Shown here piece by piece: positions 1 through 7,688 of a stretch of DNA of 35,152 nucleotides (its first letter is position 1; each line of letters starts with the position of its first letter). The translations under genes were made by a program, and so were the position numbers. Origin of the DNA: an uncultured Actinomycetes bacterium (lineage in GTDB: Bacteria; Actinomycetota; Actinomycetes; Mycobacteriales; Mycobacteriaceae); contig CAIRCP010000121.1 in assembly GCA_903877095.1 (NCBI GenBank), forward strand, positions 1 through 35,152, written 5' to 3'. The notes beneath the pieces were generated by a model that saw nothing but the letters and a program-made list of their open reading frames with translations, did no database searches and was not told the origin of the DNA.

Positions 1-136
1 CCGGCCACCGATGAGACATCCCACAGATCGCCCTGCGAATCCGAATTACCCTGCACGACAACATTATCGCAGGTCAAGCACCAAAAACCGGATCAACACA
101 GCGACTGGTGCACTACCGGATTGTTCAGCAGACTCC

Positions 137-142
137 TAGGCT
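137..142 (+). promoter_or_regulatory. -10 box of a probable leaderless promoter for the flavin monooxygenase
   Basis: TAGGCT fits the mycobacterial TANNNT -10 pattern and ends 6 nt before the ATG at 149, so transcription would start at or next to the start codon. No Shine-Dalgarno sequence is visible. No convincing -35 box is seen, which is common in mycobacteria. Bases 1-136 hold no gene I can support. Confidence 0.5.
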
Positions 143-148
143 GCTCTG

Positions 149-1360
149 ATGCCTGAGCGCACCAACTGTGCCATCGTCGGCGGCGGCCCCGCCGGAATGG
201 TGCTGGGCCTGCTGTTGGCCCGGGCCGGCGTCGAGGTCACCCTGCTGGAGAAGCACGCCGACTTCCTGCGCGACTTCCGCGGCGACACCGTGCATCCCAG
301 CACCTTGCGGCTGCTCGACGAACTGGGGTTGTGGGACCGATTCGCGGCGCTCCCGCAGACCAGGCTCGACCACATCGGCTTCGACAAGCACGGCCGGGAG
401 CTGACGCTGGTGGACTTCCGCCGGTTGCGCGGCCAGCCACACCCCTATATCGCGATGGTTCCGCAGTGGGATCTGCTGAACCTGCTCGCCGAGGCGGCCG
501 AGGCCGAGCCGACGTTCACCCTGCTGATGGAGCACGAAGTCACCGGTCTGCTGCGCGACGGAGCGCGCACGACCGGGGTGCGTTACCGCTCGCCGACCGG
601 TACGGGGGAGCTGAGCGCCGACCTCACCGTGGCGTGCGACGGACGTGGTTCGGTGGTGCGCGCGGCGTCCGGCCTGCCGATCCGCGAATGGCCGGTTCCG
701 TTCGACGTGTGGTGGTTCCGGCTGCCCCGCGGCGGCGACGCCGAATACTCGCTGGTTCCCCGGTCCGCGCCCGGCCGGTTACTCATCATGATCCCGCGTG
801 AGGGCTACTTCCAGATCGCCTACCTGATCCCCAAGGGCAGCGACGCGTCGTTGCGGGCACGCGGGCTTGAGGTGTTCCGCGCCGAGGTCGCCTCGCTGGT
901 GCCGGAGACCGACACCTCGGTGCTGACGTCCTGGGACGACGTGAAACTGCTCGACGTCAAACTCAACCGGCTCAAGCGCTGGAACAGCGACGGCCTGCTG
1001 TGTATCGGAGATGCGGCGCATGCGATGTCGCCGATCGGTGGCGTCGGGATCAACCTGGCCGTCCAGGACGCCGTCGGCGCCGCCACCCTGCTGGCCGAGC
1101 CGCTGCGCCGGCACGCCGTTACGGATGCCGACCTGGCCGCGGTGCGTCGCCGCCGCCTTCCTCCCACGGTCATCACCCAGGCCATTCAGCGGGGGATGCA
1201 CCGGGCGCTGGTGGCCCCGGCCTTCCGCGGCGCCGAGCCCGAACCGCCGGCGGCACTGGCGGCGGTGCTGCGGAAGCTGCCGTGGCTGTCGGCGATCCCG
1301 GCCCGCGTCATCGGCGTCGGCATCCGTCCGGAGCGGGCCCCGGCGTTCGCGCGCCGCTGA
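149..1360 (+). CDS. FAD-dependent class A flavoprotein monooxygenase (PHBH/PheA-like)
   Basis: The 403-residue protein has the three FAD/NADPH signatures of class A aromatic hydroxylases: the dinucleotide fold VGGGPAG at residues 10-16, the DG motif (CDGRGS) around residues 163-168, and the GD motif (CIGDAAH, about 285-291) followed by the conserved PIGGVGINLAVQD stretch. Such enzymes use FAD and NAD(P)H to insert one oxygen atom into an aromatic or other activated substrate, or in some cases act as reductases or halogenases; the substrate cannot be told from sequence. It is a single-component cytosolic enzyme of normal length. The ATG at 149 is supported by the upstream -10 box. The gene stands alone and faces a four-gene minus-strand operon, with only 4 bp between the stop codons. 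Confidence 0.9.
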   Translation: MPERTNCAIVGGGPAGMVLGLLLARAGVEVTLLEKHADFLRDFRGDTVHPSTLRLLDELGLWDRFAALPQTRLDHIGFDKHGRELTLVDFRRLRGQPHPYIAMVPQWDLLNLLAEAAEAEPTFTLLMEHEVTGLLRDGARTTGVRYRSPTGTGELSADLTVACDGRGSVVRAASGLPIREWPVPFDVWWFRLPRGGDAEYSLVPRSAPGRLLIMIPREGYFQIAYLIPKGSDASLRARGLEVFRAEVASLVPETDTSVLTSWDDVKLLDVKLNRLKRWNSDGLLCIGDAAHAMSPIGGVGINLAVQDAVGAATLLAEPLRRHAVTDADLAAVRRRRLPPTVITQAIQRGMHRALVAPAFRGAEPEPPAALAAVLRKLPWLSAIPARVIGVGIRPERAPAFARR

Positions 1361-1364
1361 CGAT

Positions 1365-1778
1365 TCACCGATCGGCCGCGGTATCCCCGGCGGTGGCGGT
1401 GAAGCCGGCCAGCCACTCCTCGTGCATCTCTCCGTCAATGGTCACCCGCCACTGGTAGCGCTGGCCGACGGTCAGGGTCAGCGACGGGATGGTCGCGACG
1501 AAGGGGATGGTGACCGAGGTGCCTTCCGGGTGGACCGGGTGGCGGCGGGCGTTGATGACGTTCTCCTCGGTCTGCGCGACGCGATTGCCGTCGCCGTCGA
1601 TGAGTTCCGCCCGGATGGGGAACGATGCGCCGATCTCCGACCAGCCGACGTCGACGAACACGATCAGCGCATGCTGCGGGGCCGGGGTGGTGGTCGTCGT
1701 CCAGCCCAGACCTAGTGCGTGCACGATGCCGGCCTGGTCCAGGTGCGCGCTGTGGGCCAGTAACACGGTGGCTCTCAC
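1365..1778 (-). CDS. Conserved hypothetical protein (DUF6941-like)
   Basis: This 137-residue protein starts at GTG, 10 nt after the stop of the upstream acyl-CoA synthetase, with a GAGGG-like ribosome site before it. It is probably the last gene of a four-gene operon. The sequence looks like a soluble beta-rich domain: HALIVFVDVGWSE, then a polar segment with PIRAELIDGDGN, then strands ending in QRYQWRVTIDGE. I recall this pattern from a small actinobacterial family of unknown function, probably DUF6941; the family name is from memory. It has no signal peptide, membrane segment or catalytic motif. Function unknown; association with acyl-CoA activation is inferred from position only. Confidence 0.7.
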   Translation of the reverse strand: MRATVLLAHSAHLDQAGIVHALGLGWTTTTTPAPQHALIVFVDVGWSEIGASFPIRAELIDGDGNRVAQTEENVINARRHPVHPEGTSVTIPFVATIPSLTLTVGQRYQWRVTIDGEMHEEWLAGFTATAGDTAADR

Positions 1779-1788
1779 GGAACGGCCC

Positions 1789-3366
1789 TCACCCGAATTC
1801 CGTTGCCAGCAGCTTCTTGTCGAGCTTCTCGGTACCGATCGTCGGCAGTGGCTCGGTGCGGATCAGCCAACGGGTGGGAACCGCGAAATAGGCGACCGCA
1901 CCGCTCATGTGCTCGGTCAACTCGCCTTCAGTCGGGGCGCGTCCGCCCGCCCGGTACACCACCACCGCGGCGAGTTCCTCTCCGAGATCCGGGTGCGGCA
2001 GCCCGATGGCTGCCGCCTCGACAACGTCGGGATGACGCATCAACGCCGCCTCGACATGCGGGCAGGCGATGTTCTCCCCGCCGCGGATCACCATGTCCTT
2101 GGTACGGCCGTCGATGAACAGGTAACCGTCGTCGTTGAGGTGGCCGAGGTCGCCGGTGTGCAACCAGCCGTCGGAATCGATTGTGGCCCTTTGTTCTTCG
2201 GGGGCAATCCCCAGGTAGCCCAGCATGTTGGTGGGGGAGCGGGCGACGATCTCGCCCTTCCCGTCGGCGTCCGGGTCGGCGATCCGGAGTTCGGTGGTCG
2301 GCAGCGCCCGGCCGACCGTTCGCGGGAACTTCTCCAGGTCGGCTGCGACGGCGACGGTGAAGAACCCGCCCCCTTCGGTCATTCCCCACATGTTGACCAT
2401 GCCGCGCCCCTGCAACTGCGGCAGGCGACGGGCCAGACGTTCCAGCAAAACCGGCGGGACCGGCGCACCGCCGAGCGGGAAGGACCGCAACGAGCTCAGG
2501 TCGTAGGAGTCGAAGTCGGGATGTTCCAGCAGTCGGGCCGCCATGATGGGGACCGCACCCCAGCGCTGCACTTGTTCGGACTCGATGAGTGACAGCACCT
2601 GCTGGGGATCGAAACGCCCTGTGCTGAGCACGATTCGGCCCCCGGTGATGACCTGGGTGATCAGGGTGGCGAACGCGCCGATGTGGAACAGCGGCGTCGA
2701 GATCAGGTTCACCGCCTGCGGTCCGTCAGCCGGAATCAGCTGCGGCAGTTGCCTTGAGCGGGCCAGGACGTTGTGCTGGTTGGCGACCAATGACCGGAAT
2801 GGCAGCACCACTGCCTTCGGCATACCGGTACTGCCGGAGGTGAACAGGACGACCGCCGGATCCTCCTCGCCGGCCGGTCCGGGAATGGCGGGCACCTCGG
2901 CGGCCCGGGCGGTCAAGCAGTCCTGGAGGTCGGCGATATGCAGGACGGTGAGCCCCCCGGGGAGCAGTCCGTCGGCGTCGGTGATCACAGCCCGCGGTCC
3001 GACCACGGTGACGCAGTGCGCCGCCTCCGGGCCGCTCCACCAACGATTACCCAGCACCGGAACCCCGCCCGCAGCCCAGATCGCCCACAGTGCGAGCACC
3101 CACTCGGGACTGTTGTAGGCCAACAGCAGCACCCGGTCACCGCGCTGAATCCCCAACGTGGCCAACCGGTCCCGCGCCACACCGACCGCGGCGAAGAACT
3201 GCCCGAAGCTGATCCGGCGCGGCCCGTGCACGAGGAAGGTGCGGGGCTGCCAGCGGTCGACTCCGGTGACCAAGTCGGCGAACGACATGGGCCGCACCCG
3301 GTAGATCAGACCCGCGTGACCGTCGTACTGGCCGGCGACCACCTCGTCACCCCAGGGTGAACTCAC
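1789..3366 (-). CDS. Acyl-CoA synthetase / AMP-dependent ligase (FadD-type)
   Basis: The 525-residue protein is a complete ANL-superfamily adenylating enzyme. The phosphate-binding loop reads LFTSGSTGMPKAV. The A5 region is MWGMTEGGG, the A7 motif is HTGDLGHLNDDG, the A8 hinge is IDGRTKDMVIRGGENI, and the C-terminal catalytic lysine lies in GTEKLDKK. It should activate a carboxylic acid with ATP and transfer it to CoA or another thiol; substrate unknown. The start is GTG at 3366, 12 nt after the Ddn-like gene, with AAGGA upstream; the ATG of MSFADLV 26 residues later is a possible alternative. It sits third in a tight operon with two small redox or unknown proteins, suggesting a catabolic or lipid-modification pathway (inference). 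Confidence 0.9.
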   Translation of the reverse strand: MSSPWGDEVVAGQYDGHAGLIYRVRPMSFADLVTGVDRWQPRTFLVHGPRRISFGQFFAAVGVARDRLATLGIQRGDRVLLLAYNSPEWVLALWAIWAAGGVPVLGNRWWSGPEAAHCVTVVGPRAVITDADGLLPGGLTVLHIADLQDCLTARAAEVPAIPGPAGEEDPAVVLFTSGSTGMPKAVVLPFRSLVANQHNVLARSRQLPQLIPADGPQAVNLISTPLFHIGAFATLITQVITGGRIVLSTGRFDPQQVLSLIESEQVQRWGAVPIMAARLLEHPDFDSYDLSSLRSFPLGGAPVPPVLLERLARRLPQLQGRGMVNMWGMTEGGGFFTVAVAADLEKFPRTVGRALPTTELRIADPDADGKGEIVARSPTNMLGYLGIAPEEQRATIDSDGWLHTGDLGHLNDDGYLFIDGRTKDMVIRGGENIACPHVEAALMRHPDVVEAAAIGLPHPDLGEELAAVVVYRAGGRAPTEGELTEHMSGAVAYFAVPTRWLIRTEPLPTIGTEKLDKKLLATEFG

Positions 3367-3378
3367 GATGCGAGGTCC

Positions 3379-3888
3379 TTACCGGCGGTCCAGCGCGAAC
3401 ACCCGGATCTTGCGATCGGTACGCGACCGATAGGCCGGATACGCCTTGAGGTAGTTCATGAAAAGCCCGTAGGCGCGGTCGTACTCCGCACCCTGGAGCA
3501 GGGTCGCCAGGACCGGAATCTCCTTGCCGCCCATCGTGACCCACGCGTCCGGGTTCGCCAGCAGATTCGACGTCCAGGCGGGGTGGGTTGCCTGTCCGAA
3601 ATTGCTTCCGAACAGATAGAGGCGATTCCCCTCGCGGGTGTAGATCAGCGGGGACTGACGGCGTTGGCCGGACTTTCTGCCGATCGTGGTGAGGTTGAGC
3701 ACCTGCAACCCGAACGGGCCCAGCACGGTGTACCTGCCCTTGGTGGCGGCGAGCAATCGGCGGTCCAGTGGCACGACCGCGCGAATGCACCGAGAACCCA
3801 ACGGCGTCGCGGCGAACGCGTCGACCAGTCCGCGTAACGGATTCGACTCCGAACCCCATCGCGCATCCGGAAACCCTGCCTCGCTCAC
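3379..3888 (-). CDS. Nitroreductase/deazaflavin-dependent oxidoreductase (Ddn family)
   Basis: The 169-residue protein carries the hallmark of the mycobacterial Ddn/FDOR-A family: LTTIGRKSGQRRQSPLIY, then NFGQATHPAWTSNLLANPDAWV and a closing YRSRTDRKIRVFALD segment. The family is a split beta-barrel that binds the deazaflavin cofactor F420. The best-known member, Ddn of M. tuberculosis, reduces quinones and activates nitroimidazole drugs. The residues GRKSG and the NFG/HPAW block are those usually associated with cofactor contact. It follows the DUF4188 gene by 12 nt and precedes the acyl-CoA synthetase by 12 nt, so it is co-transcribed. Physiological substrate unknown. Confidence 0.85.
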   Translation of the reverse strand: MSEAGFPDARWGSESNPLRGLVDAFAATPLGSRCIRAVVPLDRRLLAATKGRYTVLGPFGLQVLNLTTIGRKSGQRRQSPLIYTREGNRLYLFGSNFGQATHPAWTSNLLANPDAWVTMGGKEIPVLATLLQGAEYDRAYGLFMNYLKAYPAYRSRTDRKIRVFALDRR

Positions 3889-3900
3889 GTCACGCTCCGT

Positions 3901-4413
3901 TCAGTAGGCCGGCAGTCCGGGGCGGTCTTCATCGGCAACCCCGATCCGGGCCGCGGCCGAGTCCCGGCCTCGTTGAACCGGGACGAACGCTGACGCGGCG
4001 GCGAGTCCCCGCACGGGCATGTTCACCGAGACGCTCTCGATATCCGAGGTCTTCACCCGGTAGGTCTCGTGCCAGATTCCGACGTCACCGGACTTGCCGA
4101 TCTTTCGGTTGAACTGCCGCCACGGCTCGAGGTGAGGATCGTCGCCATTGCGGGCGAATCGCTCCAGATCGTCGAACGACCGCCAGTACTGCACCAGAAC
4201 GATCTCGGGGAAAAACGATGCGCGGTAGGCGAGGAGGCCCTTTTCCGGCCGCGACGCAGGGTATTTCAGCATTTTGCCCATCGCGGTGAACACCGGCCAC
4301 CACAAGCCGACTTTGAGGGGCTTGTTGATTCGCATCCCGATGATGAACACGACGACCTCGTCGCCGAGCAGGCTCACGTCGGCCGTATAGCGGCCCTTCA
4401 TCACCTCAGCCAT
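3901..4413 (-). CDS. DUF4188-family protein (monooxygenase-like alpha/beta barrel)
   Basis: This 170-residue protein is the first gene of the minus-strand operon. Its features match the DUF4188 family: VVFIIGMRINKP near the N-terminus, a middle segment LLAYRASFFPEIVLVQYWRSFDDLERFAR, and GIWHETYRV. The fold is predicted to be a dimeric ferredoxin-like barrel resembling antibiotic-biosynthesis monooxygenases and aldoxime dehydratase-type proteins, but no activity is established for the family. The ATG at 4413 is preceded by a strong AGGGGG ribosome site about 5 nt away. There is no signal peptide. Its place with Ddn-like and FadD genes suggests a small-molecule redox pathway (inference). Confidence 0.75.
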   Translation of the reverse strand: MAEVMKGRYTADVSLLGDEVVVFIIGMRINKPLKVGLWWPVFTAMGKMLKYPASRPEKGLLAYRASFFPEIVLVQYWRSFDDLERFARNGDDPHLEPWRQFNRKIGKSGDVGIWHETYRVKTSDIESVSVNMPVRGLAAASAFVPVQRGRDSAAARIGVADEDRPGLPAY

Positions 4414-4417
4414 CGGA

Positions 4418-4446
4418 CCCCCTCAGCAACCGGTACACCGACGATA
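4418..4446 (-). promoter_or_regulatory. Promoter and ribosome site of the DUF4188-Ddn-FadD operon
   Basis: On the minus strand TATCGT (4446 to 4441) fits the TANNNT -10 pattern and lies 27 nt before the ATG. That leaves a leader of about 20 nt containing the ribosome site AGGGGG. The 92 bp between this operon and the molybdoenzyme gene hold no other feature I can support. Confidence 0.4.
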
Positions 4447-4505
4447 GTCCCGGAGTCGGGCCATCGCCACGGTTGGGCGGTTCGTCGAGACCACCGGCAG
4501 AGTCG

Positions 4506-6752
4506 CTATGCCGACACCGCCTCGATGCGGGCGGGCACATGCTTATGCCACGGCGTACCGGCATAAGGGTCCCGCCAGTCCGATGACGTCAGTTCGTTGG
4601 CGGCCACCCCGGTGGTGCGGGCGACGCCGTCGGCCCCGGCGAAGTCCAGACCGAAACCGTTGGGCAGTGCGGCATGGCCCGGTTGCATCGCGTCGGTCAC
4701 CTCGACGTGGGCCTCCGCGCTGCCGGCCGCCGTGGTGATGCGGGCCCGTCCGCCGTCGCTCAGCCCCAGCGCGGTGGCGTCGTCGGGACTGACCCGCAGC
4801 GCGCCGTGGGTGTCGCGTTTGCGCCACGACGGATCGCGGAAGATGTCGTTGGCGGTGTAGGCCCGCCGCTCACCGGCGGACAGCACGATCGGGAACTCCG
4901 CGGTGGTCCACCCCGGCCGGGAGCCGCTCAGGGCGCGGATGTCATCGACTATGTCCGGCATGGACAACGCGATCTTGCGGTCCTGGTGGCTGATCAGTGT
5001 CCAATCGTCGCTGTACTCGTGAACCGTGAACGTCACCCCGGAACGACCCGTCAGGATGGCGTCGAACAGGGCGTTGCCGTCGGAATGCCCGGCGCGCCGG
5101 ACAGCCTCGGGATAGGTGAGGAACGCCCTCTGCGACAGGCCCCACAGCGCGGCCGCCCCGGCCAGTCCTTCGGGAAGCGTCGGCCCCAGCGTCTCGTAGA
5201 GCAGATAGGGCAGCACCTTGTTCAGAACCGGGTTGGCCGCGAGCGCGCCGAAGAACGCCGCGGTGTAGGCGTCGCGTCCCTGCGCCGCGGCGTCCCGCAG
5301 CGGGCGAAGGTCGTCGTCGCTGACGACGCCGAGCGCCCGCACCAGCCGCGCCCAGATCTCCGGCTCGGGCAGCGTTCCGGGCAGCGGCGCGAACAGCGGA
5401 TGGCGCAGCTGAAAGGTGTTGTGCGGGAACTCCAGATTGAAGAACGTCGCCTCGGGCTTCTCGAACTGGCTGGCCGCGGGCAGCACGTAGTGCGCCAGCC
5501 GGGCGGTCTCTGTCATGGCGACGTCGATCACGACCAGCAGTTCCAGAGCTTCGAACGCGGCGCGGCAGGCCGCGGAGTCGGCGATCGAATGCGCGGGGTT
5601 GGAGCTTTCGACGATCATCGCCCGGAACCGGTCGGGGTGGTCGGTGAGGATCTCCTGCGGCACGGCGTTGGACGGCACCAGGCCGCCGACGATCGGAGCA
5701 CCCGTCACCGGCGTCCGGCCAATGCCGACGCTGTGGTTGAACAGCGGTCCGAACGACGAATGCAGATGCTGGGAACCCTTTTTGGCGAAGTTGCCGGTGA
5801 GGATCCACAACAACTTGTCCAGATACGAGCACAGCGTGCTGTTGGGACCCTGCTGGACTCCGAGATCCTCGAACACCGACACACTCTGCGCGCTGGCGAT
5901 CCGCCGGGCGGCCGCACGCAAGAGGTCCTCGTCGACCCCGCAGAGTAGCGCGTACTCGGCGACCGGCACGGCCTGCAACACGTCGCGGACCTCGTCGGCG
6001 CCGTGGGTGTGCTCAGCGAGAAACGCTTCATCGCAGAGGTTCTCCTGCACCAGGACCGCCGCGAGCGCGGCCAGACACCAGGCGTCCGTGCCCGGCCTGA
6101 CCCGTAGGTGGAAGTCCGCCAGTTTGGCGGTGTCGGTGACGACGGGGTCGATCACGATCATCGACCGGGCCGGATCCTTGGCGATGTCGTTGAGCACTAC
6201 CCGGGCCCGCGGGAAACTCTGCGACATCCACGGGTTCTTCCCGATGAACACCGACACCTCGGCATGCTCGAACTCGCCCCGGGTGTGTCCGCCGTAGAGG
6301 TGCGCGTCCACCCACGCCTCGCCGGTCTTCTCCTGCGCCAGTGCGTTGGACCGGTAGCGCGCGCCCAGTGGCTTCAGGAAGGCGCCGCTGTAGGCACCGC
6401 CGAGGTGGTTGCCCTGCCCGCCTCCGCCGTAGTAGAAGATCTTGTTCCCGCCATAGCTGTCGGCGATGCGGCGGAACCCGTCGGTAATCTCGGAAATGGC
6501 GGTGTCCCAATCGATTGCCTCGTACGTGCCATCCTCGCGTCGGCGCAGCGGGGAGGTCAGCCGGTTGGGGTTGTTCTGGTAGGCGTCGAGTCTCAGCGCC
6601 TTGTTGCAGGTGTAGCCCTGGGATGCGGGGTGGTCCTTGTCGCCACGGATCTTGGTGAGGTGCCCGCCTTCCTCTTTCGGGCTGGTCTGCACCACGATGC
6701 CGCAGTTGCACTCGCAGAGGATGCAGGCGGTGGGCGTCCAGTCGGTGGTCAT
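4506..6752 (-). CDS. Molybdopterin-dependent oxidoreductase (DMSO reductase superfamily, Fe4S4)
   Basis: The 748-residue protein has the N-terminal iron-sulfur motif CILCECNCG (C-x2-C-x3-C) with the fourth cysteine in YTCNKALRLD. It then has the molybdopterin fold (GGGGQGNHLGGAYSGAF, FIGKNPWMSQSFPRAR) and a C-terminal dinucleotide-binding domain (LSAGERRAYTANDIFRD onward, ending around LPNGFGLD). It belongs with nitrate reductase/formate dehydrogenase-like enzymes using bis-MGD. The molybdenum ligand is not obvious by eye. It strongly resembles the M. tuberculosis protein I remember as Rv0197, an uncharacterised oxidoreductase. There is no Tat signal, so it is probably cytosolic. It overlaps the upstream tetR by 4 bp (ATGA), so the repressor probably controls it. 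Confidence 0.9.
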   Translation of the reverse strand: MTTDWTPTACILCECNCGIVVQTSPKEEGGHLTKIRGDKDHPASQGYTCNKALRLDAYQNNPNRLTSPLRRREDGTYEAIDWDTAISEITDGFRRIADSYGGNKIFYYGGGGQGNHLGGAYSGAFLKPLGARYRSNALAQEKTGEAWVDAHLYGGHTRGEFEHAEVSVFIGKNPWMSQSFPRARVVLNDIAKDPARSMIVIDPVVTDTAKLADFHLRVRPGTDAWCLAALAAVLVQENLCDEAFLAEHTHGADEVRDVLQAVPVAEYALLCGVDEDLLRAAARRIASAQSVSVFEDLGVQQGPNSTLCSYLDKLLWILTGNFAKKGSQHLHSSFGPLFNHSVGIGRTPVTGAPIVGGLVPSNAVPQEILTDHPDRFRAMIVESSNPAHSIADSAACRAAFEALELLVVIDVAMTETARLAHYVLPAASQFEKPEATFFNLEFPHNTFQLRHPLFAPLPGTLPEPEIWARLVRALGVVSDDDLRPLRDAAAQGRDAYTAAFFGALAANPVLNKVLPYLLYETLGPTLPEGLAGAAALWGLSQRAFLTYPEAVRRAGHSDGNALFDAILTGRSGVTFTVHEYSDDWTLISHQDRKIALSMPDIVDDIRALSGSRPGWTTAEFPIVLSAGERRAYTANDIFRDPSWRKRDTHGALRVSPDDATALGLSDGGRARITTAAGSAEAHVEVTDAMQPGHAALPNGFGLDFAGADGVARTTGVAANELTSSDWRDPYAGTPWHKHVPARIEAVSA

Positions 6753-7324
6753 GAGCGCTTCCTCTCAGTGGCAGCTTTAAGCAGTCGACGCAGTTGCCGA
6801 TGCACCGCGTCCAGGGGTGCGATGTCCTGTTCGGCGCGGGCCAGTACCAGGGCGCCCTCCAGTGCGGCGATGACGAGATTGGCCAAGTCCGATGCCGTGG
6901 AGCGGGATACACCGTCAAAAGTCAGTCGCGCAGTGATCAGTTGTCGCCAGCGGTCGAATGCGGCGGCAGTGTGCGCGACGACGTCGGCGCTCGTCTCCGG
7001 ATCGCCCGCCTCGACGGCGACGGCCAGCACCGGGCAGCCGGCCCGGAAGTCACTGGCGAGCAGACCGTCGCGGTAGAACGCCACCGCGGTGTCGAGCATC
7101 CGCACGCCGGAGTCGGCGTCGCAGATCGCGGCCGCGACATATTCGGCAGCGTAATCGACTGCTGCACAGAGCAACTCGTTTCGGCCGCCGGGGAAGTAGT
7201 GGTAGGCCGAACCGCGGGGGGCGCCGCTGTGCGCCAGCACGTCGCCCATCGCTGTCGGACGGGCCCCACGCTCCCGAATGAGGACCGCCGCGGAGGCGAT
7301 CATGCGGTCCCGGTGCGCAACCAT
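6749..7324 (-). CDS. TetR-family transcriptional regulator (LmrA/YxaF-like C-terminal domain)
   Basis: The 191-residue protein has a TetR helix-turn-helix: the N-terminal IASAAVLIRERGARPTAMGDV is followed by the recognition-helix region APRGSAYHYFPGGRNELL. The all-alpha ligand-binding domain resembles the LmrA/YxaF subgroup (ALEGALVLARAEQD near the end). It is first in a two-gene operon with the molybdopterin oxidoreductase, overlapping it by 4 bp. The start ATG at 7324 directly abuts a perfect inverted repeat, so it very likely represses its own operon. The inducer may be a substrate or product of the oxidoreductase (inference). Confidence 0.9.
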   Translation of the reverse strand: MVAHRDRMIASAAVLIRERGARPTAMGDVLAHSGAPRGSAYHYFPGGRNELLCAAVDYAAEYVAAAICDADSGVRMLDTAVAFYRDGLLASDFRAGCPVLAVAVEAGDPETSADVVAHTAAAFDRWRQLITARLTFDGVSRSTASDLANLVIAALEGALVLARAEQDIAPLDAVHRQLRRLLKAATERKRS

Positions 7325-7346
7325 CTATGTATAGAACCATACATAG
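7325..7346 (-). promoter_or_regulatory. Predicted TetR operator overlapping the tetR promoter
   Basis: A perfect inverted repeat, CTATGTAT at 7325-7332 and ATACATAG at 7339-7346, is separated by 6 bp (AGAACC). It ends at the base next to the tetR start codon. It is AT-rich against a GC-rich background and has the size and symmetry of a TetR dimer site. A TTGACG element on the minus strand (7358 to 7353) could be the -35 box, with the operator covering the -10 region. Confidence 0.75.
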
Positions 7347-7460
7347 CACCGACGTCAAGACCTAGGATTCATGCGCTGCGAAATTCCCTGATTTGTCGTT
7401 CAGGTTGTGCCACACTTGGAAGGTTCACCGTTGTGCTAGACCTGCTGCTTCGGGGCCATC

Positions 7461-7688
7461 ATGTTTTGGATCTATCTCGCCGTACTGCCAGCTCTGATCG
7501 CCGCCGCAGCGGTGTTCTTCGCCGCGGCCCGATTCCGCCGCGGCGCATTGCAAAGCCGACCTACCCACCCCGTCTTGGTTGCCCTTCTTGCCGGGGCGAT
7601 TTGGCCCATTCTGCTAATTGGCCTGACGGAGTTCGCCATTGTCATGGCAATGCCCACCGCCCTGCACCCGCGGCGAATCCGCCGTTAG
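7461..7688 (+). CDS. Small two-helix membrane protein, hypothetical
   Basis: This 75-residue protein consists largely of two hydrophobic helices, residues about 2-23 (FWIYLAVLPALIAAAAVFFA) and 40-63 (VLVALLAGAIWPILLIGLTEF), joined by a short basic loop with RFRR and SRPTHP. By the positive-inside rule the loop and the basic C-terminus (HPRRIRR) would face the cytoplasm. The PTHP-VLVA-LAGA-WP pattern resembles a small mycobacterial membrane family that I recognise only loosely. No good ribosome site is visible. The stop overlaps the end of the convergent fadD by 4 bp. Function unknown. Confidence 0.55.
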   Translation: MFWIYLAVLPALIAAAAVFFAAARFRRGALQSRPTHPVLVALLAGAIWPILLIGLTEFAIVMAMPTALHPRRIRR

